Source of the DNA: Noviherbaspirillum aridicola
GTDB taxonomy: Bacteria > Pseudomonadota > Gammaproteobacteria > Burkholderiales > Burkholderiaceae_D
Assembly: GCF_019656455.1 (NCBI RefSeq)
Contig: NZ_BPMK01000017.1
Coordinates: 59,795 to 123,794 of the forward strand
Reading direction: 5' to 3'
DNA length: 64,000 nucleotides
In this document: positions 45,078 through 53,188 of the stretch, piece after piece
Layout: each line of letters begins with the position of its first letter
Position numbering within the stretch: position 1 is the first letter of the stretch
Position numbers and translations under genes: made by a program
The notes under the pieces: model-generated
The model's database searches: none
What the model was told of the DNA's origin: nothing
The model's input: only the letters and a program-made list of their open reading frames with translations

Positions 45078-46208
45078 CTAGGCGAAGCAGACCGCTTCGT
45101 CCGTCGTGTCGGCGGCGACGGTGACGCGGTTGCGCCCGGCTGTCTTGGCGCGATACAGCGCGGCGTCGGCGCGCCGCAGCAGTTCATTCGACGTGAGGGC
45201 ATGGGCCGGGAAGCCGGCGACGCCAGCAGACAGGGTCGCATGCACTTTGCCGTCGCCTGCCGCCACGCTGCAGGCCGCGAAGGCCCGGCGCCATTCATCC
45301 ACCCGAGCGGACGCGACCTCGGGAGGCGCCGACGGCAGCAGCACCAGGAATTCCTCGCCGCCGTAGCGGCAGGCGATATCGGAGGCGCGCACCTGCTGCT
45401 GCAGCAGTTCCGACAGCGCCTTGAGCACCTCGTCGCCGACCGGATGGCCGTGGCGGTCGTTGATCTGCTTGAAATGATCGACGTCGATCATCACCAGCGA
45501 CAGCGGCAGGCCCTCGCGCTGGCAGCGTGCCAGCTCCCGCTCGAACGAGGCGTCGAAGTAGCGGCGGTTGTACAGGCCGGTCAGCGGATCGCGGTTGGCC
45601 TGCTCGCGCAACTGCGCCTGCAGGCCGCTGATTTCCTCCAGCTGCCGCTTGAGCGCGAGTTCGCGCTCGCGCAACTGGGCGCGCGCCTCCTGCAGGCCGA
45701 GGGCGCGGGCATAAGCGTTCTCGGCGACGATCATCACATAGACGCCCACCGTCAGGATGGCCAGCAGCGTGGCCGGCCAGCCGGTCTCCGGGGAAAACCT
45801 GGCGCCGAACGCCAGCCAGGCCGGCACCGCGCCGGCGGACATGGCCGCCGCCGCCTGCCAGAAACCCCGCCGGCCGCGGAACACGGTGACGTTGATGGTG
45901 ACCGTCACCAGAAGGATGAAGGTGATCCAGACCGGAAAGCCGAGCCCCGCCGCCCACAGGCCGCCGCAGAAGCCGTCCAGCAGCAGGTTGCGTATTTCCG
46001 CCTCGCGCGGACGCGTCGATCCGCGCGCGACCAGGTAAAGCAGCTGAGGGTAGATCAGGTACTGCACGCTGGCCAGGGCCCAGACGACGGGCCCGGCGCC
46101 CTTGTCGAACAGATGGGCGCCGATGGTGGCCAACAGCAGGAGCGAGCAGAGCGACCGGTTCCGCCGGTTCATCCTGACCATCCAGTGGACATGTGTTTTT
46201 GTTTGCAT
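45078..46208 (-). CDS. Membrane diguanylate cyclase (MASE2-like sensor, GGDEF)
   Basis: A 376-residue protein. The N-terminal ~170 residues contain about five membrane helices with a MASE2-like pattern ('NRSLCSLLLLATIGAHLFDKGA', 'VWITFILLVTVTINVTVF'), then a short coiled coil ('QLRERELALKRQLEEISGLQAQLREQ') and a GGDEF domain with active site 'RYGGEEFLVLL'. It should make c-di-GMP. Length and layout resemble AdrA/DgcC. It ends 17 bases before the response-regulator gene on the same strand. Confidence 0.88.
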   Translation of the reverse strand: MQTKTHVHWMVRMNRRNRSLCSLLLLATIGAHLFDKGAGPVVWALASVQYLIYPQLLYLVARGSTRPREAEIRNLLLDGFCGGLWAAGLGFPVWITFILLVTVTINVTVFRGRRGFWQAAAAMSAGAVPAWLAFGARFSPETGWPATLLAILTVGVYVMIVAENAYARALGLQEARAQLRERELALKRQLEEISGLQAQLREQANRDPLTGLYNRRYFDASFERELARCQREGLPLSLVMIDVDHFKQINDRHGHPVGDEVLKALSELLQQQVRASDIACRYGGEEFLVLLPSAPPEVASARVDEWRRAFAACSVAAGDGKVHATLSAGVAGFPAHALTSNELLRRADAALYRAKTAGRNRVTVAADTTDEAVCFA

Positions 46209-46238
46209 GTCCGCAAGGATAACCCGGGGCGGGCAGCT

Positions 46239-48335
46239 TCAGGCAGGCAGCGCGGCGACGGTCGGGAACGCGGTGGATGCGGTCACATCCGGATTGAGCA
46301 GCCGGCTGAAGTCGTCGCCCGACATCGGCCTGCCGAGCAGGTATCCCTGGGTCTGGTCGCATTGCAGTTCCTGCAACAGGCGCAGCTGCTCGGGCGTCTC
46401 CACGCCTTCCGCCACCACCTCCATCTCCAGTGCATGCGCGAGCCGGATGATCGCGGTGACGATTGAACGCGCCTGCGGGTTTTCCTCCGCCAGCGTGCGG
46501 ATGAACGCCCTGTCCACCTTCATCTGCTGCACGCCGAACTCCTGCAGGTGACTCAGGCTGGAATAACCGGTGCCGAAGTCGTCGATGGCCAGCGCGAAGC
46601 CGGCCGCCTTCAGGCGGTCGACGGTCTTGCGGGTTTCGTCCGCATTCTCCATCGCCGCCGACTCGGTGATCTCGAACATCAGCAGGTCGGGCGCGATGCC
46701 GTGCCGTCGCTTCGTGGCGAGGATATCTTCCACCAGCCCCGGCGAGCGCAGCTGAATCTGCGACAGGTTGACGGCGATCGGCGCCACGCTTCTGCCTGCA
46801 TCCTGCCAGGCGCGCATTTCCCGGCAAACCTGCTCCAGCACCCACTGGCCGAGCGCCAGGATCTGGCCCGACTTCTCCGCCACCGGAATGAACTCCGCGG
46901 GGGAAATCAGGCCCAGCTCCGGATGCCGCCAGCGCAGCAGCGCCTCGGCGCCGACGATGCTGGCGCCGCTGCAATCGAACTTTGGCTGATAGTGCAGAAA
47001 GAACTGGTCATGCTCCATGCCGGCGCGCAGTCCCTGCTGAATGGAGATCGTGCGCAGCGTGGCCGCATTCATCGAGGTTTCGAAGAACCGGAAGTTGTTG
47101 CGCCCGTTGCCCTTCACCACATACATCGCCGCATCCGCGTGCGACAGCAGCATGTCCACCGTGTCGCCGTCTTCCGGGAACATCGCAATGCCGATGCTCG
47201 GTGAAATCGACATCGCCGCGCCCGGCAGATCGAAGTGCGCCTTGAAGGCGTCGAGCAGCTTTTCGGCGAGCCGGGCGGCCGATGCCGGGTCGGGCACGCG
47301 GTCCGCGAACACGACGAATTCATCGCCGCCGAAACGCGCCACCATGTCCTCCCGCCGCACCGCCAGCCGCAGGCGCTGCGCCAGTTCCTTGAGCACCGCA
47401 TCGCCGACGTTGTGGCCGAGCGAGTCATTGATCGCCTTGAAGCCATCGAGGTCGATGAAATACACCGCGAACTGCTCGCCCGATTCCCGCGCCGTCTGGA
47501 TCGCCGCCTGGATCCGCTCGGCCAGGCGGGTGCGGTTCGGCAGACCCGTCAGCGCGTCGTGCGTGGCCTGGTGCTGCAGCCTTTCCACCAGCTGGCTGGT
47601 GCGCACTTCCATGCGCGAGTCGAGCAGCGACAGCACCATGGTGATGGCGAGGATGCCGAGCGTAGCGCCGCTGACCGAAATCGCCAGCCAGCCCGAATTG
47701 ACGCCATTGGCCGCACGGCAGATCGAGTCGGCCGGAAATTCCGCCGCCGCCATGCCGGTGTAATGCATGCCCGTGATCGCTATCCCCATCACCAGCGCCG
47801 CGCCGAAACGCCGCACCCGCATCAGCCCCGGCCGCGCGCCGCGCAGCGCATGCGCGATCCACAGCGCCGCGATCGACGCGACGATCGCGATACCCACCGA
47901 CGCCAGCAGGATCGGCAGCACATACCGGATCGACGGCTCCATGCGCAGCGCGGCCATGCCGGTGTAATGCATGGCCGCGATGCCGAGTCCCATCAGGATG
48001 CCGCTGCCGACCAGGCGTGTCGGAGAAAGGGTGCCGCGCGACACCAGGTCGAGCGCGAAATAGGCCACCAGGGTCGCGATCACCAAGGACGCGAAAGTGA
48101 TCGCCGCGTCATAGCCGAGCGGGATCGGCAGAGAGAACGACAGCATGCCGACGAAATGCATCGACCACACGCCCAGCCCCATCGCGATGGCCCCGCCCAC
48201 CAGCCACCAGAAGCGGCGCGCGCCGCCACGCAGCGTCGCGATGCGGCCGACGAGATCGAGCGTGGTATAGGAGGCGACCGTCGCGATGAACAACGACGCG
48301 AACACCAGCGGATAGCTATAAGACCCTTGCAGCAT
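46239..48335 (-). CDS. MHYT-GGDEF-EAL membrane protein (c-di-GMP turnover)
   Basis: A 698-residue protein. Three MHYT-type repeats ('SMHFVGM', 'AMHYTGM', 'GMHYTGM') lie in a seven-helix N-terminal sensor (~1-245) thought to bind metal and sense a gas. A GGDEF domain (~260-420) keeps 'RFGGDEF', and an EAL domain (~440-680) keeps 'GAEALLRW', 'ITESAAME' and 'DDFGTGYSSL'. Both cyclase and phosphodiesterase motifs are intact, so net activity cannot be predicted. It lies 30 bases upstream of the GGDEF gene and probably shares its transcript. Confidence 0.93.
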   Translation of the reverse strand: MLQGSYSYPLVFASLFIATVASYTTLDLVGRIATLRGGARRFWWLVGGAIAMGLGVWSMHFVGMLSFSLPIPLGYDAAITFASLVIATLVAYFALDLVSRGTLSPTRLVGSGILMGLGIAAMHYTGMAALRMEPSIRYVLPILLASVGIAIVASIAALWIAHALRGARPGLMRVRRFGAALVMGIAITGMHYTGMAAAEFPADSICRAANGVNSGWLAISVSGATLGILAITMVLSLLDSRMEVRTSQLVERLQHQATHDALTGLPNRTRLAERIQAAIQTARESGEQFAVYFIDLDGFKAINDSLGHNVGDAVLKELAQRLRLAVRREDMVARFGGDEFVVFADRVPDPASAARLAEKLLDAFKAHFDLPGAAMSISPSIGIAMFPEDGDTVDMLLSHADAAMYVVKGNGRNNFRFFETSMNAATLRTISIQQGLRAGMEHDQFFLHYQPKFDCSGASIVGAEALLRWRHPELGLISPAEFIPVAEKSGQILALGQWVLEQVCREMRAWQDAGRSVAPIAVNLSQIQLRSPGLVEDILATKRRHGIAPDLLMFEITESAAMENADETRKTVDRLKAAGFALAIDDFGTGYSSLSHLQEFGVQQMKVDRAFIRTLAEENPQARSIVTAIIRLAHALEMEVVAEGVETPEQLRLLQELQCDQTQGYLLGRPMSGDDFSRLLNPDVTASTAFPTVAALPA

Positions 48336-48799
48336 GTGAGCGTAGGCCGGCGCGCGCCGGCGTGATGCGAATCAGTGAACAGGTGCCGCGAACAGGCGCG
48401 CGCATGCGCCGCTGCAGGGGCGGCGGGACGCGGTCGTCAATCGGGCGGATATTTATTCAGGATGCTTCGCGCCGCGTGCGTAGTAGCGCGTACGCGGCGG
48501 CACGATGCAGCTTGCTCAATACGGCGGGGGTGCGGACGGATCGAGGCGTACTGCGATGTTTCCCAGAAGCAGGCATTAGGTTATGCGAAGACCATTCTCG
48601 CGTCCATGGTTTTCGGGATTGAAGTTTTTTATTGTTGCGATTGGTGCTTGCCGAAATGGCAGGGGAAGGTGGGACGCGAAGACGCGAGCGGCGCCTCATG
48701 GAGGACAAGGCGTGGCCGATGGGAAGGGAGGGGCGCGAACGTGATCGGCGGCCGAAGATGAACAAGCAGTCCGGCATACAACGACCAGGATGACGACCA
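48336..48799. other. Non-coding stretch with no recognised gene
   Basis: About 460 bases between the MHYT gene and the tRNA-Phe terminator. One open frame (48375-48761, plus) codes for a Cys/Arg-rich low-complexity product with no SD and no family resemblance, and I regard it as spurious. The promoter of the MHYT gene is expected in the left part. GC is somewhat lower around 48540-48660. I see no RNA gene or repeat here. Confidence 0.5.
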
Positions 48800-48803
48800 A
48801 AAC

Positions 48804-48833
48804 AAAAGGGCCCAGCCGAAGCTGAGCCCTTTT
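48804..48833 (-). terminator. Terminator downstream of tRNA-Phe (could act both ways)
   Basis: AAAAGGGC-C-CAGC (48804-48816) pairs with GCTG-A-GCCCTTTT (48821-48833) around a CGAA loop. On the minus strand the stem is followed by T-runs, so it ends the tRNA-Phe transcript; the plus strand also has a T-run. Confidence 0.8.
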
Positions 48834-48840
48834 TTAAACT

Positions 48841-48916
48841 TGGTGGCCCGGGGCGGAATCGAACCACCGACACAAGGATTTTCAATCCTCTGCTCTACCA
48901 ACTGAGCTACCAGGCC
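48841..48916 (-). tRNA. tRNA-Phe (anticodon GAA)
   Basis: A 76-base minus-strand cloverleaf: acceptor GGCCTGG/CCGGGCC with one G-U pair, D-arm GCTC/GAGC, anticodon loop TT-GAA-AA, T-arm with GGTTCGATTCC, discriminator A and encoded CCA at 48843-48841. A terminator follows directly. Confidence 0.96.
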
Positions 48917-48987
48917 AAGGCGCGCAAGTATAGCAAAGCTATTGGAATATGCAAGACCTTTCTTCCGCCCGGCATCGAAGCAGCAGA

Positions 48988-48993
48988 TATAAT
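48988..48993 (+). promoter_or_regulatory. Perfect -10 box before the UbiH-family gene
   Basis: TATAAT at 48988-48993, 37 bases before ATG 49030. No good -35 box at 16-18 bases. It lies between tRNA-Phe (minus) and the hydroxylase gene. Confidence 0.35.
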
Positions 48994-49029
48994 GGCCCGA
49001 ACTTCGCTTCTGCACAGGCTCGAATCTCT

Positions 49030-50217
49030 ATGCCATCACAAGGAAAGGTTTGCGTCATCGGCAACGGCGCGGTCGGCAAGGCCGCCGCGCTTGCCTTCGC
49101 CCAGGCCGGGCTGGATGTGACGCTGCTGGCGCCGCCCGCGCGGCAGGTTGCGCCGGATCCCGCCAGCTGGGATCTGCGCGTCTATGCGCTGAATCACACC
49201 GCGCACGCGCTGCTGTCTTCGCTGCGCGTCTGGCAGGCGATGGACGCCGCCCGCGTGGCGCCGGTCGACGTCATGGATGTCAATGGCGACGGCGAGGGCG
49301 CGGGTCAGCTGGTGTTCGATGCCTGGGGGGCGCGTACCGACACGCTCGCCTGGATCGCCGAAGACCGCAACATCAATCAGGCGCTGGACGCCGCGCTGCG
49401 TTTCGCGCCCGGACTGCGCATCGTGAACGGCAGCGCCACCGCCCTGCGCCAGCTTCCCGACCGCGCCGTGGTCGAACTGGCCGGCGGCGAGACGATCGAG
49501 GCCGAACTGGTCGTCGGTGCCGACGGCGCGGAATCCTGGGTGAGGGGGCAGTGCGACATCGGCCTCGACTACCGCTCCTACGGGCAGCTGGCCGTGGTCA
49601 GCAATTTCGAATGCGAGAAGCCGCACGGCGGCGTCGCCAGCCAGTGGTTCACTTCCGCCGAAGGCATCGTCGCGCTGCTGCCGCTGCCGGGGCAGCGGCT
49701 GTCGCTGGTATGGTCGGCGCCGGAGATGCTAGCGCAGCAGCTGCTCGCCATGCCGGTGTCGCAGCTAGCCGAGAGAGTCTGCGCCGTATCCAGTCAGCGC
49801 TATGGCCATCTGCGCCCGGTGCAGCCGGAACTGGCCCGCGGCTTTCCGCTGCGCCTGATGCGCCCGCATGCGATCGTCGCGCCGCGCGTGGCGCTGGTGG
49901 GCGATGCCGCGCATGTCGTGCATCCGCTGGCAGGGCACGGGATGAACCTCGGCTTTGCCGATGTCGCCGCGCTGGTGCGCGTCGTCGCCGGCCGCGAGTC
50001 CTACCGTGATGCCGGCGATGAGCGGGTGCTCGCACGCTATGCGCGCGAGCGCAAGGAGGATATCTTGCTGATGCAGGTGGCCACCGACGGACTGGAGCGC
50101 CTGTTCGGGAGCAGCCTGGAGCCGGTGCGCCTGCTGCGCAATGCGGGACTCAGTCTCGTCAACCGGCTGCCGTTTCTGAAGCGGGCGTTGATTTCACAGG
50201 CGCTGGGAAAGCGCTAA
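49030..50217 (+). CDS. UbiH/COQ6-family FAD-dependent monooxygenase
   Basis: A 395-residue flavoprotein. The FAD fold 'VCVIGNGAVGKAAALAFAQAGLDV', the 'LVVGADGAESWVR' DG motif and 'VALVGDAAHVVHPLAGHGMNLGFADV' (GD motif) are all present. The family hydroxylates ubiquinone intermediates (UbiH, UbiF, UbiI, UbiM); which ring position is served cannot be told from sequence. ATG 49030 is chosen over the upstream frame, which runs into the promoter. dsbC follows after 15 bases. Confidence 0.88.
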   Translation: MPSQGKVCVIGNGAVGKAAALAFAQAGLDVTLLAPPARQVAPDPASWDLRVYALNHTAHALLSSLRVWQAMDAARVAPVDVMDVNGDGEGAGQLVFDAWGARTDTLAWIAEDRNINQALDAALRFAPGLRIVNGSATALRQLPDRAVVELAGGETIEAELVVGADGAESWVRGQCDIGLDYRSYGQLAVVSNFECEKPHGGVASQWFTSAEGIVALLPLPGQRLSLVWSAPEMLAQQLLAMPVSQLAERVCAVSSQRYGHLRPVQPELARGFPLRLMRPHAIVAPRVALVGDAAHVVHPLAGHGMNLGFADVAALVRVVAGRESYRDAGDERVLARYARERKEDILLMQVATDGLERLFGSSLEPVRLLRNAGLSLVNRLPFLKRALISQALGKR

Positions 50218-50232
50218 CCAAGGAAGACAATC

Positions 50233-50955
50233 ATGATCAAACTGAACAAACTGGCCGCCGTGCTCGCACTCGGCCTCGCGGCTGCCGGCGCCTTCGCCCA
50301 GACCGGTACCGAGGCAGCGATCAAAAAGGCGATCGAGCCGCGCCTCGGCGAAGGCGTGAAGATCGACTCGGTGACGAAGACGCCGTATGCCGGCCTGTAC
50401 GAGATCCGCATCGGCGGCGACATCTTCTATACCGACGCCAAGGGCGAGTACCTGTTCCTCGGCCGCGTCGTCAACAGCAAGACCTTCGAGGATTACACCA
50501 AGGCGCGCACCGACGAGATCAACCGCATCAAGTTCTCCGACCTGCCGCTCGATGCCGCGATGAAGCAGGTCAAGGGCAACGGCAAGCGCGTCATCGCGGT
50601 GTTCGAAGATCCGAACTGCGGCTATTGCAAGCGCTTCCGCCAGACGCTCAACGAGATGGACAACGTGACGGTCTATACCTTCATGTACAACATCCTGTCC
50701 GAAGACTCGGTGACCAAGTCGCGCAACATCTGGTGCTCGGCCGACCGCGCCAGGGCGTGGGACGACTGGATGATCCGCGGCAAGCAGCCCGAGGCCGCGG
50801 CCGCAAGCTGCACCACGCCGCACGAGAAAGTCTTCGCGCTCGGCCAGCGGTTGCGCGTCACCGGCACGCCCACCATCTTCTTCACCGACGGCAGCCGCAT
50901 CCCGGGTGCCGTCGACGCCAAGACCCTGGAGAGCAAGCTGGCCTCGATCAAGTAA
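50233..50955 (+). CDS. dsbC: Thiol:disulfide interchange protein DsbC
   Basis: A 240-residue periplasmic isomerase. Signal peptide to ~residue 22 (cleavage after 'AFA'), N-terminal dimerisation domain ('RLGEGVKIDSVTKTPYAGLYEI'), then a thioredoxin fold with 'CGYCKRF' and cis-Pro loop 'VTGTPTIFF'. It rearranges wrong disulfides. A strong terminator follows. Confidence 0.95.
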   Translation: MIKLNKLAAVLALGLAAAGAFAQTGTEAAIKKAIEPRLGEGVKIDSVTKTPYAGLYEIRIGGDIFYTDAKGEYLFLGRVVNSKTFEDYTKARTDEINRIKFSDLPLDAAMKQVKGNGKRVIAVFEDPNCGYCKRFRQTLNEMDNVTVYTFMYNILSEDSVTKSRNIWCSADRARAWDDWMIRGKQPEAAAASCTTPHEKVFALGQRLRVTGTPTIFFTDGSRIPGAVDAKTLESKLASIK

Positions 50956-50977
50956 GCAGTCCGCGGATTCATCGCAG

Positions 50978-51014
50978 CGGCGCATGCCCGGTATCGGGAT
51001 GCGCCGTTTTTTTT
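50978..51014 (+). terminator. Rho-independent terminator of dsbC
   Basis: CGGCGCAT-G-CCCG (50978-50990) pairs with CGGG-ATGCGCCG (50995-51006) around GTAT, followed by eight T (51007-51014). Confidence 0.93.
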
Positions 51015-51042
51015 GGCCGGAACAGGCTTTTTCGCCGCGAAC

Positions 51043-51048
51043 TATAAT
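51043..51048 (+). promoter_or_regulatory. -10 box of the acuI-like gene
   Basis: TATAAT at 51043-51048 follows the dsbC terminator. The -35 is weak. Transcription from ~51055 would place a short leader before SD AGGAGGGG and ATG 51071. Confidence 0.45.
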
Positions 51049-51070
51049 CGGTCATCACAAGGAGGGGACC

Positions 51071-52060
51071 ATGTTCAACGCGATTCTGCTCGACAAGAAC
51101 GAAGACGGCAGCACCCGCGCGCAGCTGACGCAGCTCGACGATGCGCAGCTGCCGGCCGATGGCGACGTGACGGTGCGCGTCGATTATTCGACGATCAATT
51201 TCAAGGACGGCCTGGCCATCACCGGCAAGTCGCCGGTGGTGCGCAAGTGGCCGATGGTCCCGGGCATCGACGGCGCCGGCGAAGTCATCGAGTCGTCCCA
51301 TCCCGACTGGAAGCCGGGCGATGCTTTCGTGCTCAACGGCTGGGGCGTGGGTGAAGTGCATCCCGGCTGCCTGGCACAGCGCGCGAGACTCAAGGGCGAC
51401 TGGCTCATCCGGCTGCCGCAGAACATGAGCGCGCGCAGCGCGATGGCGATCGGCACCGCCGGCTACACCGCCATGCTGTGCGTGATGGCGCTGCAGGATC
51501 ACGGCATCCGTCCCGACAGCGGGGAGATACTCGTGACCGGCGCCTCGGGCGGGGTCGGCAGCGTGGCCGTGGCCTTGCTCGCCGCGGCCGGCTATCGCGT
51601 CGTCGCCTCCACCGGCAAGCTCGGCGAGAGCGATTATCTGCAGGCGCTCGGCGCGGCGGAAGTGATCGACCGCGCGCAGCTGTCGGCGCCGGGCAAGCCG
51701 CTGCAAAAGGAACGCTGGGCGGGCGTCGTCGACTCCGTCGGCTCGCACACCCTGGTCAATGCGCTGGCCCAGACGCGCTACGGCGGTGCGGTCGCCGCCT
51801 GCGGACTGGCGCAGGGGCTGGACCTGCCGGGCTCGGTCGCGCCCTTCATTCTGCGCGGCGTGAGCCTGCTCGGCATCGACAGCGTGATGGCGCCCCGCGC
51901 CCGGCGCGAACGCGCATGGCAGCGCCTGGCGGCCGAACTCAAGCCCGCGCTGCTCGACCGCATCACCTCCGAAATTCCGCTTGCGGAGGCGCTCGACCGC
52001 GCTCCCGACATCATCGCCGGGAAGATACGCGGCCGCCTCGTGGTGAACGTCAACCGGTGA
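51071..52060 (+). CDS. acuI: AcuI/YhdH-family acrylyl-CoA reductase (MDR superfamily)
   Basis: A 329-residue zinc-independent medium-chain oxidoreductase. 'YSTINFKDGLAITGKSPVVRKWPMVPGIDGAG' and 'HPGCLAQRARLKGDWLI' are typical of the YhdH/AcuI group; the NADPH fold is 'ILVTGASGGVGSVAVALLAAAGY'. Members reduce acryloyl-CoA to propionyl-CoA. The stop overlaps the next start (TGATG). Confidence 0.88.
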   Translation: MFNAILLDKNEDGSTRAQLTQLDDAQLPADGDVTVRVDYSTINFKDGLAITGKSPVVRKWPMVPGIDGAGEVIESSHPDWKPGDAFVLNGWGVGEVHPGCLAQRARLKGDWLIRLPQNMSARSAMAIGTAGYTAMLCVMALQDHGIRPDSGEILVTGASGGVGSVAVALLAAAGYRVVASTGKLGESDYLQALGAAEVIDRAQLSAPGKPLQKERWAGVVDSVGSHTLVNALAQTRYGGAVAACGLAQGLDLPGSVAPFILRGVSLLGIDSVMAPRARRERAWQRLAAELKPALLDRITSEIPLAEALDRAPDIIAGKIRGRLVVNVNR

Positions 52061-52668
52061 TGGGAATGACGGAAAACGGTGCGCAGTCGTTCACCGGCAT
52101 CCTGCTCGCCGCGGGGCAGGGCAGCCGCTTCGATCCGGCCGGACGGCGCAACAAGCTGATGCAGCCGCTTGGCGACGGCGTGCCGGTCGCGCTCGCGGCC
52201 GCAAGAAAGCTGCTGACCGTCCTGCCGAACGTGGTTGCGGTCGTGCGCCCGGGGAGCGACTTGCTGGCGCAGCAGTTGCGCGAGGCCGGCTGCAGGGTAA
52301 GCGTGTGCGAGGCCGCACGGGACGGCATGGCGGCATCGCTCGTACATGGGCTGCACGCCGCGCCGCAGGCACCGGGCTGGGTCATCGCGCTGGCCGACAT
52401 GCCCTGGGTCGAAGCGGCGACCATCGCCGCCCTCGTCGACGCCATCGACGACGGCGCGCAGATCGCCGTGCCGACCTTCGAGGGCAGGCGGGGCAACCCG
52501 GTGGCCTTCAGCCGCGGCTATCTTCCCGAGCTGCTCGCGCTGCGCGGCGATAAAGGCGCGCGCAGCCTGCTGTCCACCTGGCCGGTGACGGAAGTGGCCA
52601 CCGGCGACCGCGGCATCCTGCGCGATGTCGACACGCAGGACGACCTCGATCGGGGCGCGGGTTCGTGA
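52060..52668 (+). CDS. MobA/MocA-like nucleotidyltransferase
   Basis: A 202-residue NTP transferase. The nucleotide-binding N-terminus 'GILLAAGQGSRFDPAGRRNKLMQPL' and the metal-binding 'ALADMPWVEAATIAALV' are clear, as is the C-terminal 'RGNPVAF...GDKGARSLL'. The pattern is closest to MocA/XdhC-partner cytidylyltransferases of molybdenum-cofactor maturation; no xdh or mo genes are in the window. ATG 52060 overlaps the acuI stop. Confidence 0.83.
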   Translation: MGMTENGAQSFTGILLAAGQGSRFDPAGRRNKLMQPLGDGVPVALAAARKLLTVLPNVVAVVRPGSDLLAQQLREAGCRVSVCEAARDGMAASLVHGLHAAPQAPGWVIALADMPWVEAATIAALVDAIDDGAQIAVPTFEGRRGNPVAFSRGYLPELLALRGDKGARSLLSTWPVTEVATGDRGILRDVDTQDDLDRGAGS

Positions 52669-52723
52669 CGCGGGGCCGCTTGCCGTTACACTGGCGGTTT
52701 TTCGTCCGCGTCTTCCCCATCGC

Positions 52724-53182
52724 ATGAATGCACATTTTCTGAACAAGCGCCTGATCAGCCTGCTCACCGTCGGCGGCGTGCTGCCTTTCCTGCTTCTGAT
52801 GCTCGCCTGCTGGGTGGTCGACATCGAATGGCTCGGCGTCTTCATACGCGCCCAGCTTGCCTGGGGCATCGCGATCCTGTCCTTCCTCGGCGGCATTCAC
52901 TGGGGCGGCGCGCTCACCCGCGACGATCTCGACGCCGAGCAGACGCGCAAGGCCTTCACCTGGGGCATTTTGCCCACGCTGCTCGCCTGGAGCAGCACGC
53001 TCGCCGGCGGCTTCGGCTTCGCCGTGCTGATGGCCGGCTTCGTTCTTGCATATCAGGCCGACAAGCGTCACTTCAGCTGGTATCGCTTGCCGCAATGGTT
53101 TCTCGTCCTGCGGTTCAGGGTCACCGCCGCCGTCATTGCGACGCTCGCGCTGACCGTCATCGCCGCCAACGTCAGAAGTTAG
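52724..53182 (+). CDS. DUF3429 family membrane protein
   Basis: A 152-residue protein with about five hydrophobic segments: 'LLTVGGVLPFLLLMLACWVV', 'LAWGIAILSFLGGIHWGGAL', 'WGILPTLLAWSSTLAG', 'FAVLMAGFVLAYQAD' and 'AAVIATLALTVIAA'. 'LSFLGGIHWG' is the family hallmark as I recall it. Function unknown. The ATG 52724 start fits the first helix; the M61 peptidase gene begins 6 bases after the stop. Confidence 0.75.
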   Translation: MNAHFLNKRLISLLTVGGVLPFLLLMLACWVVDIEWLGVFIRAQLAWGIAILSFLGGIHWGGALTRDDLDAEQTRKAFTWGILPTLLAWSSTLAGGFGFAVLMAGFVLAYQADKRHFSWYRLPQWFLVLRFRVTAAVIATLALTVIAANVRS

Positions 53183-53188
53183 GAAAGC

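Noticed and set aside
48375..48761. 128-codon frame in the gap before tRNA-Phe
   Set aside because: No SD, no recognisable domain, Arg/Gly/Cys-rich composition typical of non-coding GC-rich DNA.
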